The notes under the pieces are model-generated. The model searched no databases. It was not told the DNA's origin and was given only the letters and a program-made list of their open reading frames with translations. Of a DNA stretch of 64,000 bases, positions 34,147 to 42,271 are shown in pieces (position 1 is the first letter of the stretch; each line of letters starts with the position of its first letter). The DNA comes from Myxococcales bacterium. Its GTDB lineage: Bacteria > Myxococcota_A > Polyangia > Polyangiales > Ga0077539. The stretch covers positions 62,001-126,000 of the forward strand of contig JAEUKI010000012.1 of the NCBI GenBank assembly GCA_016793325.1, given 5' to 3'. A program made the translations under genes and the position numbers.

Positions 34147-35079
34147 ATGGCAGACGCAGATCGAGACGAGTTGGCCGCGCTGGTTCGCGGCTGGACCGCG
34201 CACTTCGAGTGGGGCCGCGAGTCCGGCGCGATCGCGCTCCGTCGTCGTGGCGGAGCGTCGCTCCCCACCGCGGGCGAAGCGCCGCGGGTCGCGGCTCCCG
34301 TCGAAACTCCGCGCGTTCCAGCCGCGGTCGAGGCGCCCAGCCCCGCGCCGGTCGCGCACGTCGTCGCGCCGCAGCCCCCTCGCGCGCCGCCGATCGTCGA
34401 GGTCGCGAAGCCCTCGCCTGCACCGACGCCACCAGCGCAAGCAGAGACGAGACCGCTCTTCGAAGAGCCGCGCCGCACGTTCGCGCCGGTGGTGTACGCC
34501 GAAGAGCGCGCGCGATTGCTCACGGTGGTCGAGGACCAAGCGCGCGAGTGCCGGAGCTGTCGGCTCTGCGAGGGCCGCAATCAATCGGTCTTCGCGCGCG
34601 GAAGCACCAACGCTGAGCTCTTCTTCGTCGGCGAAGCGCCCGGCGCAGACGAGGATCGCATCGGAAAGCCCTTCGTCGGCGCCGCGGGAAAACTCCTCGA
34701 CCGGATCCTCGCCGCGATGAAGATGTCCGAAGACGACGTCTACATCGCCAACGTGATCAAGTGCCGACCGCCGAACAATCGCCCGCCCGAGCCCGACGAA
34801 GCGGCCGCGTGCGGACCGTTTCTCGAGCGACAGATCGAGCTGCTTCGACCGAAGGTGATCGTCGCGTGGGGGCGCACCCCGACGTCGTTTCTCTTGAAGA
34901 AGACCGAGTCGATGACCCGGCTTCGGGGGCGCTGGCATGAATACATGGGCATCCCCGTGCTCGTGACGTGGCACCCTGCGTATCTGCTGCGCAACCCGGA
35001 CGCGAAGAAGGACACGTGGGCGGACATGAAGCTGGTCCTCGAGAAGCTCGGCCGCCCTGCGCCGACAGGTCGCGCATGA
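34147..35079 (+). CDS. type 4 (Fe-S) uracil-DNA glycosylase
   Basis: It removes uracil from DNA in base-excision repair. The catalytic domain (about 115-305) contains the Fe-S ligands C135-x2-C138 (with a third Cys at 141), C206 in NVIKCRPP and C222, the active-site motif VGEAPGADEDRIGKPFVG and the DNA-binding GIPVLVTWHPAYLLRNP. In front is an unusual 110-residue extension: a short charged helix (MADADRDELAALVRGWTA) and a Pro/Ala/Val linker. The family is normally about 200-220 residues, so this protein is extended. ATG at 34147 is the only start consistent with this N-terminus. The stop overlaps the ATG of the following gene (ATGA). Confidence 0.94.
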   Translation: MADADRDELAALVRGWTAHFEWGRESGAIALRRRGGASLPTAGEAPRVAAPVETPRVPAAVEAPSPAPVAHVVAPQPPRAPPIVEVAKPSPAPTPPAQAETRPLFEEPRRTFAPVVYAEERARLLTVVEDQARECRSCRLCEGRNQSVFARGSTNAELFFVGEAPGADEDRIGKPFVGAAGKLLDRILAAMKMSEDDVYIANVIKCRPPNNRPPEPDEAAACGPFLERQIELLRPKVIVAWGRTPTSFLLKKTESMTRLRGRWHEYMGIPVLVTWHPAYLLRNPDAKKDTWADMKLVLEKLGRPAPTGRA

Positions 35080-36029
35080 GCACGACCGAACGATCTCTGG
35101 GCGGCGACGAAGAGCTGGTCGGGCTGGGCGACGAGTCACCGTTCGCGTTCGACGAGACGCCGGTCGACCTCGACGACCGCGAGGCCGAAGAGTTCATCGA
35201 GGCCTCGCTCGAGGTCGGCGCGTTGGGCTCGGCGCTCGGCGCGATGGATGACGAGGCGATGCTCGGCGCGCTCGAGCCGCTCGACGACGACGTCGCGCGC
35301 GCGGGGTCGTGGATCGCCGACGAATCCGAGGCGCCGCTCGATGACGAGCGCTCGCTCGCGGTGGATCGAACGTACGAGCCGTTGACGGACGACGTCGGCG
35401 GCGTCGACGAGAGCGCGATCGACTTGGGGGCGCTTCCGCCGCTCGATCGCGGCGAAGACGACGAAGACGGGCCGTTCGCGGTCGAAGCGCCGACGATGAT
35501 CACCGCGCCGAGCGCCTTCGCGTTGCCATCGCCGCCGGCGCGATCGTTTGTCGCGATCAGCGAGCGGGACGCGGACGCGCTGGTGCTCGCTCGAAGTGAC
35601 ACGCTTCGCACGAATGACGGCGTCGATCGGTCTGCCGAGCGAACGGCGCACCGAAGAAGCGACGCGCCCGAGGCCATCGTCGCGGCGGTCCGCGTCCGCG
35701 AGCTCCTCGCGTTTTGCTTCGCGAACGGCGGGGGAAAAGTCAGCCGCGACGGAGGCGACACCTTCGTCGACGCCCCGTGGATGCAAGGGGCGACCGCGCT
35801 CGCGGCGAGCGCTTCGCAGCTCTTCGCTGCGGTGTACGACGCGCCCGTCGACCGTTGCACGATCGTTCGTGACGCGGGCTCGTCGATCGATCGCGTGGTG
35901 GACGTTCACGGGTTCGCGGTCAACGACGAGCTCGGCTTCGCGGTGCGCGCGCTCGTGGTGCTCGACGACGAGGCGACGCGGATCCTCGTGCGAACCGCGT
36001 CTGCGAGCTACGTCGTGTCGATCGCGTGA
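35076..36029 (+). CDS. unknown acidic protein coupled to the uracil-DNA glycosylase gene
   Basis: A 317-residue protein I do not recognise. Residues 1-150 are strongly acidic and low in complexity (FAFDETPVDLDDREAEEFIE, LEPLDDDVARAGSWIADESE). The C-terminal half (from about 185) is more ordered: IVAAVRVRELLAFCFANGGG, KVSRDGGDTFVDAPWMQGAT, TALAASASQLFAAVYDAPVD and FAVRALVVLDDEATRILVRT, reminiscent of the repeated 'is-value-applied-to-event' blades seen in BNR/sialidase-like or YCF48-type propellers. No signal peptide or membrane helix. The ATG overlaps the glycosylase stop, so the two are probably co-translated. No function can be assigned. Confidence 0.8.
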   Translation: MSTTERSLGGDEELVGLGDESPFAFDETPVDLDDREAEEFIEASLEVGALGSALGAMDDEAMLGALEPLDDDVARAGSWIADESEAPLDDERSLAVDRTYEPLTDDVGGVDESAIDLGALPPLDRGEDDEDGPFAVEAPTMITAPSAFALPSPPARSFVAISERDADALVLARSDTLRTNDGVDRSAERTAHRRSDAPEAIVAAVRVRELLAFCFANGGGKVSRDGGDTFVDAPWMQGATALAASASQLFAAVYDAPVDRCTIVRDAGSSIDRVVDVHGFAVNDELGFAVRALVVLDDEATRILVRTASASYVVSIA

Positions 36030-36051
36030 GCGAGCGCGCTCGCGGCGCTGG

Positions 36052-37044
36052 CTACGTCTCGAGCACGCGACGATCGTAGCGCTGGCGAAAGACCCACAGC
36101 GCGATGAAGCCGACGAGCACCGCGAACCAGAGCGTGGCGATCCTGACGAGGAGCGTGGCGGCCGCGGCGGGCGCGGCGGGCATGGCGCCGAGCGAAGTGA
36201 GCATCGTTCGCATCGTGAGCTCGGTGCCGCCGAGGCCGCCCGGGAGCATCGCGAGCGCGCCGGCGACGGTGGCGGTTCCGTAGACGAAGAACGAGAGCGC
36301 GAGCGACGTCGGCTGGCCGAGGCCGCGCAAGATCACCCACAGCCCCACGCACTCGAGCCCCCACGCGACGATCGAGACGAGCGTCGTCGCGATCACCGCG
36401 GACGGCGAGAGCACGGTTCGCAGCGCTCCGTACGCCTCGCGCAGTTTGGGAACGATCTTCGCCAGCGGCCCGAGCTTCGACGCGATCACGAACACGAGCT
36501 CCGCGGCCGCGGGCACGAACACGAAGAAGAACACGGCGGACACGAGCGCGAGCGCGGCGAGTCCGATCCACGCATACCCAGCAAAATACGCGCTCCCGAC
36601 GCCCACGAGCAGCACGAGCGCGAGCAAGTCCGTCACGCGATCGGCGATCACGATCGGCGCCGACAGCGCCACGGGCGTCCCGCGCGCCGAGGCGAGCAGC
36701 GCGCTCCGAAAGACCTCGCCGGCCTTTCCGGGCGTGATGCTCATCGCGAATCCCGCGAGAAAAATCGCAAACGATTCGCCCCTCGGCACCGGCTCGAAGG
36801 GCTCGACCGTCGCCGCCTCTGGCGTCGCGCCGATGCGCAACCGTCGCAGGTAGTACTCCCACTTCGCGAAGCGCAGGACATAGTTGCCGAACGCGAGCGC
36901 GAGCGACGCACCGAAGGTCCACCAAGCGTATTGCCCGAGCACTGCCCGAAGCGATCGAACGTCGGACGCCACGGCGAGCACCGCGTACACGAGCAGGGCA
37001 AACACGGTGACGGCGACCAGCGTTCGTCCGATGTTCGGCTTCAC
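36052..37044 (-). CDS. LPG-synthase-type (YbhN/UPF0104) membrane protein
   Basis: A 330-residue integral membrane protein of the lysylphosphatidylglycerol-synthase transmembrane family. About eight helices: TLVAVTVFALLVYAVLAVA, YAWWTFGASLALAFGNYVLR, then AIFLAGFAMSITPGKAGEVF (a family signature), ADRVTDLLALVLLVGVGSAY, FAGYAWIGLAALALVSAVFF, SAVIATTLVSIVAWGLECVG, TAGVAGALAMLPGGLGGTEL-like loop and LLVRIATLWFAVLVGFIALW. Proteins of this group flip or transfer lipids or act beside glycosyltransferases; the substrate is unknown. No catalytic LPG-synthase domain is attached. GTG at 37044 overlaps the stop of a possible small membrane protein (GTGA). Confidence 0.9.
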   Translation of the reverse strand: MKPNIGRTLVAVTVFALLVYAVLAVASDVRSLRAVLGQYAWWTFGASLALAFGNYVLRFAKWEYYLRRLRIGATPEAATVEPFEPVPRGESFAIFLAGFAMSITPGKAGEVFRSALLASARGTPVALSAPIVIADRVTDLLALVLLVGVGSAYFAGYAWIGLAALALVSAVFFFVFVPAAAELVFVIASKLGPLAKIVPKLREAYGALRTVLSPSAVIATTLVSIVAWGLECVGLWVILRGLGQPTSLALSFFVYGTATVAGALAMLPGGLGGTELTMRTMLTSLGAMPAAPAAAATLLVRIATLWFAVLVGFIALWVFRQRYDRRVLET

Positions 37045-37238
37045 CGGGCGCGGATCCTTCGAACCACGGCGACGACGATCACGACGACGACGACGGCGAT
37101 CGCGACCGAGAGCAGCACCGTCGGCGCCCGCGGAGAATCCAGGCCGAACCACCCGCGTCGCAGCGTTCCGGCAGGGGGGCGATCGATGCGCACTCCCTGC
37201 GCGAGGGCTGCGAGCGTGACTGTGTCGAGTCCGAACAC
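37041..37238 (-). CDS. possible small membrane protein upstream of the YbhN-type gene
   Basis: A 65-residue reading frame beginning at a GTG (MFGLDTVTLAALAQGVRIDR) and ending in one hydrophobic helix (TVLLSVAIAVVVVVIVVAVV) with a basic tail. Its TGA overlaps the GTG of the following gene, which supports it being real. In-frame sequence extends up to 37349, but a longer version would run through the divergent TPR gene start. No family recognised. Confidence 0.5.
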   Translation of the reverse strand: MFGLDTVTLAALAQGVRIDRPPAGTLRRGWFGLDSPRAPTVLLSVAIAVVVVVIVVAVVRRIRAR

Positions 37239-37332
37239 GGTCGCGGAAGGTACGCCCTCGACCGCGCTTCGACAACGCGTCTCGTCGCGCGAGCGCGGCC
37301 AAGCTGCGGTACAGTCCCGCCCGACGCACTTG

Positions 37333-38598
37333 ATGACCAAGACGCGCACTCCGTCCGAAGTCGACGCAGAGGACTTCCTCTATCACCTGTACCGCGGGAG
37401 CGAAGCGCTCACCGAAGGCAGGCTCGACCTCGCGCGCGACTCGCTCGAAACCGCGCTCAAGATGCAGCCGCGGGACCCGTCGGCGCAGGACCTGCTCGGC
37501 AAGCTCTACTTCAAGCTCGGCGTGTATCCGCGCGCGATCGAGCTCTATCAAGAGATCGTCCGGCAGTACCCGGACAGCCTTCCCCCGCGGATCAACCTCG
37601 CGCTCGCGTACCTGAAGACCGCGCAGCTCCGCGAGGCCGTCGCGCACTTGTTGCCCGTGATCGAGCGCGATCCCGGCCACATTCGCGCGTGGGGCTACCT
37701 CGGTCTGTGCTGGTCGCGGCTGTCCGAGTTTGCGAAGGCGAGAGAGGCCTTCACGCGCGCGGGCCACGAGGGCATGGCGCGCAAGATGGAAGAGGCGCTC
37801 GAAGCCCAATACGGCGCGAGCGGATCGCCGTTCATTCCAGCGAACTCGCCGCTGCCGACGGACTCGCAGCGCGACGTCGTCGACGACATCGACGCGTCCG
37901 CGCTCGAGCCGGGGGCCGTGCAAATCGCCTCGGATACGCCGTCCGCGCCGGGCCGTTGGGTCACGCGCGAACCGGGAGAGCCCTTCGGTGATGATCGCGT
38001 CGCGCCGAGCACGCTCGCGGCGTGGTGCACGCGACGCGCGCTCGTGGCGACGGGACGAACGCTCGAGATCGTCGACGGGATGCTCCTCGCGTACGAGGGC
38101 TGCGCCTTGCGCTTGGATCGCTCGGTCTTCGGCGTGGACTTCACGCGAGGACCCGCGGTGCGAAGCCGCGACGGCGACGCGTTCGACGGAAGCCCGCCGC
38201 TCTGCTGGATCGGCGCCGGGTGGTGCGCGTTGCCCGCGCGACCGCGCTGCGAGAGGACGCTGTTGATGCTCCGGGACGAAGCGCTGTGCGTGCTCGAGCG
38301 CTACGTGCTCGGGTTCGATGGGGGCCTCCACCTCGAGCACGCGGTCGTGGCGTCGGGGCTTCGCGTGGCGAGCTTCGTCGGGCGCGGCGCGGTGGCGTTC
38401 GAAGCAGAGGGCACGGTACGCGTGCTCAGAATTCAAAACGCCGCGCAAAACGCGACCGCTACGGTGGCTCCCGAGCTGCTCGTCGCGTGGTCGCCCGGCG
38501 TCGCGATCGACGAGCAAGACGGGCTCGTCTTGCTCTCGGGCGACGGCGTGGTGGCGGTGCGCGTTCCGACGTCGATCGAGGGGAGGAGCGCGCTGTGA
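37333..38598 (+). CDS. TPR protein with AIM24-like C-terminal domain
   Basis: A 421-residue cytoplasmic protein. Residues 10-165 contain three to four TPRs (YHLYRGSEALTEGRLDLARD, AQDLLGKLYFKLGVYPRAIE, PRINLALAYLKTAQLREAVA, RAWGYLGLCWSRLSEFAKAR). A linker follows, then a beta-rich domain at 225-415 (LVATGRTLEIVDGMLLAYEG, then LRDEALCVLERYVLGFD and FVGRGAVAFEAEGTVRVLRI) that resembles the AIM24/DUF124 family of trimeric beta-barrel proteins. The AIM24 assignment is by pattern. The stop overlaps the GTG of pgsA, so it may be co-translated with the phospholipid synthase. It is divergent from the YbhN-type gene. Confidence 0.82.
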   Translation: MTKTRTPSEVDAEDFLYHLYRGSEALTEGRLDLARDSLETALKMQPRDPSAQDLLGKLYFKLGVYPRAIELYQEIVRQYPDSLPPRINLALAYLKTAQLREAVAHLLPVIERDPGHIRAWGYLGLCWSRLSEFAKAREAFTRAGHEGMARKMEEALEAQYGASGSPFIPANSPLPTDSQRDVVDDIDASALEPGAVQIASDTPSAPGRWVTREPGEPFGDDRVAPSTLAAWCTRRALVATGRTLEIVDGMLLAYEGCALRLDRSVFGVDFTRGPAVRSRDGDAFDGSPPLCWIGAGWCALPARPRCERTLLMLRDEALCVLERYVLGFDGGLHLEHAVVASGLRVASFVGRGAVAFEAEGTVRVLRIQNAAQNATATVAPELLVAWSPGVAIDEQDGLVLLSGDGVVAVRVPTSIEGRSAL

Positions 38599-39227
38599 GC
38601 GAGCAAACGCCGCGTCGCCGACGCAAGGCATTCTGGGCGGACGCGTTGAACATCCCCAACGCGCTCACGATGGCGCGGATCGTCGCGATCCCGCTGGTGC
38701 TCTACTTCGTGTCCCTCGCGACGCCCCTCAGCGCGATGATCGCCGCGCACTTGTGGGGCTTGCTCTCGATCACGGATTTTCTCGACGGCTACCTCGCGCG
38801 AAAGATGGGCGTCGAGAGCGTCGTCGGAAAGTTTCTCGACCCGCTCGCGGACAAGCTGTTCGTGATGGCGCTGCTCGTCTACCTCGTCCCCATGGGGCGC
38901 ATCCCCGCGTGGATGGTGGTGGTCCTCGTAGCGCGAGAGATCACGATCACTGGGCTTCGCGCGATCGCTTCGTCCGAAGGGATCGTGATGGCCGCGCAGT
39001 CCGGCGGAAAGTGGAAGACCGCGATCCAGATGCTCGGGATCTTGTTCTTGATCATCCACTTTCCGTATCGCGCGATCCCGTTCTACGACAAACCCGTGGA
39101 CTTCAACCTCGTGGGCCAGTGGCTGATGCTCATCAGCGTGGGGCTCTCGCTGTTGAGCTTCGTCGAGTACGGCAAGTTCTTCGCGGATGGAATCGAAGCG
39201 CGCGAGCGCGCCGCCGAAGAGAGCTGA
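38595..39227 (+). CDS. pgsA: CDP-diacylglycerol-glycerol-3-phosphate 3-phosphatidyltransferase
   Basis: Makes phosphatidylglycerol phosphate, the precursor of phosphatidylglycerol and cardiolipin, in the inner membrane. 210 residues. The CDP-alcohol phosphatidyltransferase motif D-x2-D-G-x2-A-R-x8-G-x3-D-x3-D is complete in SITDFLDGYLARKMGVESVV followed by GKFLDPLADK. The opening segment NIPNALTMARIVAIPLVLYF and the segment LVAREITITGLRAIASSEGI are the PgsA forms. Membrane helices continue to the end. The GTG start at 38595 overlaps the TPR-gene stop. A 14-base hairpin follows the stop before the convergent pilS gene. Confidence 0.93.
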   Translation: MSEQTPRRRRKAFWADALNIPNALTMARIVAIPLVLYFVSLATPLSAMIAAHLWGLLSITDFLDGYLARKMGVESVVGKFLDPLADKLFVMALLVYLVPMGRIPAWMVVVLVAREITITGLRAIASSEGIVMAAQSGGKWKTAIQMLGILFLIIHFPYRAIPFYDKPVDFNLVGQWLMLISVGLSLLSFVEYGKFFADGIEARERAAEES

Positions 39228-39251
39228 GCGACGGCAGTCGCGACGTCGACG

Positions 39252-40943
39252 TCACGCGCCTTCGTCCGAAGGAGGGCGCAAACGCAGGACGAACACCGTC
39301 CCGCCCCCGTCGCGCTCGCGCGGTTCGATCGAGCCCTTGTGCGCATCGACGATCTGTCGCACGACCGCGAGCCCGAGCCCCGTGCCTCGGCTGCTGCGCT
39401 CGGAGTAGAACGACTCGAAGATCTTCTCCCTGGATTCTCGGGCGATTCCGACGCCGCGATCGGCGACGAAGATCGCGGGCTGCTCGCTCTCGCGCGCGAC
39501 CCAGAGCTCGACGGGCGAGCCGTCGGGCGACGCCTGGCCGCCGTTTCTCACGAGGTTCCACAGCACTTGGCGGAGCTGCTGCGGGTCGACCATCGCGACG
39601 ACGTCTCGCTCGCAGAGCGACTCGACGACGATCGGCGGGCTGATACCCGACTCTTTCGACGCGATCGACGCAAACTCGCGCACGAGGTCGAACAGCTTCG
39701 CGCGCTCGAGCTCGGGAGGCCTCGGTCGCGCGAACGCCAGCATGTCGCCGACGAGACGATTCAGCCGCGCCGATTCGCGGAGCACCGTCGAGAGCAGCTC
39801 TCGGTCTTCGGCCGCGAGCGACTCGGACTCGCGCACGAGCTCGACGCAGCCAGAGATCGCGCCGAGGGGGTTTCTGATTTCGTGTGCCATTCCAGCGGCG
39901 AGACGCCCGAGCACCGCGAGCTTCTCCGCGCGCTCGACTTGCGCGCGGAGCTGCTCGCTGCTCGTGCGATCTTCGAGGACGACGAGGCGACCTCGGTCGA
40001 CGCCGTTGCGATCCACGAGGGGCGAGAGCGTCCACGCGATGAACGGCGCGTCAGGCTCCTCGCTCGCGCGCGACGTGCCCGCGACCGTGGCGGTCGACGC
40101 AAACGCCGATGGCTCGACGAACGCGAGCGCCTCGCGAACGCTCGTTCCGACGAGCGCGGCGCCGGTCTTGCCGAGCAGCACTTCTGCGACGGGATTGGCG
40201 CTCTCGATTTCGCCCGACGCGCCGACCGTCACGAGCCCGACAGGAATCGACCGGAGCACGTCTTCGTGCAGCGCCACGAGGTCCGCGCGCTGGTTCTCGA
40301 GCTCGACGAGGGCTCCTCCCGCGCGGCGCAAGCGCTCGGCCAACGCGCCGCCCAGCGCGGCGACGAGCGGGATCGCAACGGCCTGCGCGACGAGCTGCAC
40401 CGCGAGCTCGTCACGGGACATCTCGAAGTGCTTCCCGATCCAAAACGCGGTCGGCCAGCGATAGAGGTACGCGATCGTCACGAGCCCGTAGGACACCGCG
40501 CTCGCCGCAGCGGTCACGCGCGCAGCGTTGCTCCCGAGCACGAGCGCCGCGCTCAACGCGGGCACCGCGACGAAGAACCCGAGCGGCGACGCGGGACCGC
40601 CCGTGACGATCGCCACGGCGACGTACGCAAACAGGTCGAGCGCGATCTGGAGCACCGCGAGCCGCCGTAGATTGCGGCCGAACCCGAGCCACACGGCGTA
40701 GGCGATCGACACGACGTACACAGCCACGATCGTCCACGTGAGCGTCGACGACGGGTCGCCCGACGACCCCACGAGCACGATCGTGAGCAGTCCCGTGATC
40801 GCGATCACCCGCGAGAGCGTGAGCCGCACGAGCCGCGCTCGGAGGCGGTTGTCCGGCGCTGGCTGCGCGGGCTCGGCGCGCGTCGAGAAGATCTCGTTGT
40901 TGCGGTCGAGCCCGCGAGGGGGAGGGATCGTCGGTGCAGGCAT
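39252..40943 (-). CDS. pilS: PilS-like membrane sensor histidine kinase
   Basis: A 563-residue sensor kinase. Six hydrophobic segments occupy about 40-205 (RVIAITGLLTIVLVGSSG, TWTIVAVYVVSIAYAVWLGF, IALDLFAYVAVAIVTGGPAS and others), then a PAS domain (about 225-330, VLRSIPVGLVTVGASGEIES). The dimerisation helix contains the phospho-accepting His in LAAGMAHEIRNPLGAI (H354), followed by the ATP-binding domain with the N box (QVLWNLVRNGGQASPDGSP), ADRGVGIA and RGTGLGLAV. This architecture and its place after pilB-pilT-pilC match PilS, which controls pilin transcription through PilR in other bacteria. No response regulator is encoded next to it. Confidence 0.87.
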   Translation of the reverse strand: MPAPTIPPPRGLDRNNEIFSTRAEPAQPAPDNRLRARLVRLTLSRVIAITGLLTIVLVGSSGDPSSTLTWTIVAVYVVSIAYAVWLGFGRNLRRLAVLQIALDLFAYVAVAIVTGGPASPLGFFVAVPALSAALVLGSNAARVTAAASAVSYGLVTIAYLYRWPTAFWIGKHFEMSRDELAVQLVAQAVAIPLVAALGGALAERLRRAGGALVELENQRADLVALHEDVLRSIPVGLVTVGASGEIESANPVAEVLLGKTGAALVGTSVREALAFVEPSAFASTATVAGTSRASEEPDAPFIAWTLSPLVDRNGVDRGRLVVLEDRTSSEQLRAQVERAEKLAVLGRLAAGMAHEIRNPLGAISGCVELVRESESLAAEDRELLSTVLRESARLNRLVGDMLAFARPRPPELERAKLFDLVREFASIASKESGISPPIVVESLCERDVVAMVDPQQLRQVLWNLVRNGGQASPDGSPVELWVARESEQPAIFVADRGVGIARESREKIFESFYSERSSRGTGLGLAVVRQIVDAHKGSIEPRERDGGGTVFVLRLRPPSDEGA

Positions 40944-40965
40944 CGCGGGCCCTATCGAGCCGCGC

Positions 40966-42177
40966 TCAGCTCGCCTTGACCTTGCCCGCGATTTCGAAGA
41001 TCGGCAGGTACATCGCGATCAGGATCACGCCGCAGACGCCGCCGAGGCCGACCATCATGAGCGGCTCGAGCAGCGACGTGAGCGCGGCGACGGCGACGTC
41101 GACCTCTTCTTCGTAGAAGTCTGCGATCTTGTTGAGCATGGTGTCGAGCGCGCCGGTCTGCTCGCCGACGCCGATCATCTGCACCACCATGGGCGGAAAC
41201 GCCTTGGTCTCGAGCAGCGGCTCCGAGAGGTTGCGACCTTCGGAGATGCGCGCGCGCGCGGTCTGGATCGCCTTTTCGATCACGACGTTGCCAGCGCTGG
41301 CCGCGACGATGTCGAGCGCGTCGAGGATGGGAACGCCGGACGACAGCAGCGTCCCGAGCGTTCGCGTGAACCGCGCGACGGCGATCTTGCGCATCACCGG
41401 GCCGATGAGCGGCATCTCGAGCAACATTCGGTGCGCGAACTCGCGGCCCGCGGGCTGGCGGTACGCCCACGTGACGCCCGCGGCCGTTCCCGCTCCGACG
41501 ATCACCATGAGCGGGAGCCACTTCACGAAGCCCTGCGAGATCGAGATCACGAGCTTGGTGAGCGCCGGCATCTCGTCGGCCGCGCCGAAGTCCGCGAACA
41601 TCTGCGAGAACGTCGGGATCACCCACGTCATCAGCACGCTGATCACGATCACCGAGATGCCGACGATCGCCGTCGGGTACACGAGCGCGCCGCGCACCTG
41701 GCGGGCGAGCTTGACGCGCTTCTCGATGTACACCGCGAGCCGGTTGAGGATCGTGTCGAGAATACCGCCGATTTCGCCGGCCTTTACGAGGTTGCAGTAG
41801 AGGTGGTCGAACACCTTCGGGTGCCGCGCGAGCGACTCGCTGAAGTTGCGCCCTTGCTCGACGTTGTTCTTCACGTCGCGGAGGATGTTCGCGAAGAAGG
41901 GGTTGTCGTTTTGGTTCGCGAGGATGTCGAGGCACTGCACGAGCGGCAGACCGGCGTCGATCATCGTCGAGAACTGGCGCGTGAAGATCACGAGGTCCTT
42001 CGGCGTGACGCCTTGACCGATCGTGATGTTGATCTCGCGGCCCTTCTTCTTGACCTTGATGGGGTTCAGCTGTTGCGAGCGGAGCCAATTGGAGACGGCG
42101 TCCTCGCTCTCCGCCTCGCGCACGCCGCGGCGGAGTTCGCCAGTGCGCGCTTTGGCCTCGTACACGAACTCGGGCAT
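40966..42177 (-). CDS. pilC: type IV pilus inner-membrane platform protein
   Basis: 403 residues of the PilC/GspF family, the membrane platform on which the PilB and PilT motors act. The N-terminus PEFVYEAKARTGELRRGV is the standard start (ATG 42177, although in-frame sequence runs further up). Two GspF domains are visible: LVIFTRQFSTMIDAGLPLVQ with FYCNLVKAGE-type repeat (DHLYCNLVKAGEIGGILDTI), and again RFTRTLGTLLSSGVPILDAL with MIGVGEQTGALDTMLNKIAD. Membrane helices are at VGISVIVISVLMTWVIPTFS, KWLPLMVIVGAGTAAGVTWA and the C-terminal VGLGGVCGVILIAMYLPIFE. Confidence 0.96.
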   Translation of the reverse strand: MPEFVYEAKARTGELRRGVREAESEDAVSNWLRSQQLNPIKVKKKGREINITIGQGVTPKDLVIFTRQFSTMIDAGLPLVQCLDILANQNDNPFFANILRDVKNNVEQGRNFSESLARHPKVFDHLYCNLVKAGEIGGILDTILNRLAVYIEKRVKLARQVRGALVYPTAIVGISVIVISVLMTWVIPTFSQMFADFGAADEMPALTKLVISISQGFVKWLPLMVIVGAGTAAGVTWAYRQPAGREFAHRMLLEMPLIGPVMRKIAVARFTRTLGTLLSSGVPILDALDIVAASAGNVVIEKAIQTARARISEGRNLSEPLLETKAFPPMVVQMIGVGEQTGALDTMLNKIADFYEEEVDVAVAALTSLLEPLMMVGLGGVCGVILIAMYLPIFEIAGKVKAS

Positions 42178-42271
42178 CGCCCGGCCATCGTACGGACTCG
42201 CCCTATGCGCGGTCAAAATCTCCCGCGTATCGTCGCGACCATCCCCCGTTCGTACATCCCCCCACCGGTGG

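Noticed and set aside
39242..39253. 12-base palindrome GACGTCGACGTC at the end of pilS
   Set aside because: It overlaps the pilS stop region in very GC-rich sequence; such short palindromes arise easily and no second copy was noticed.
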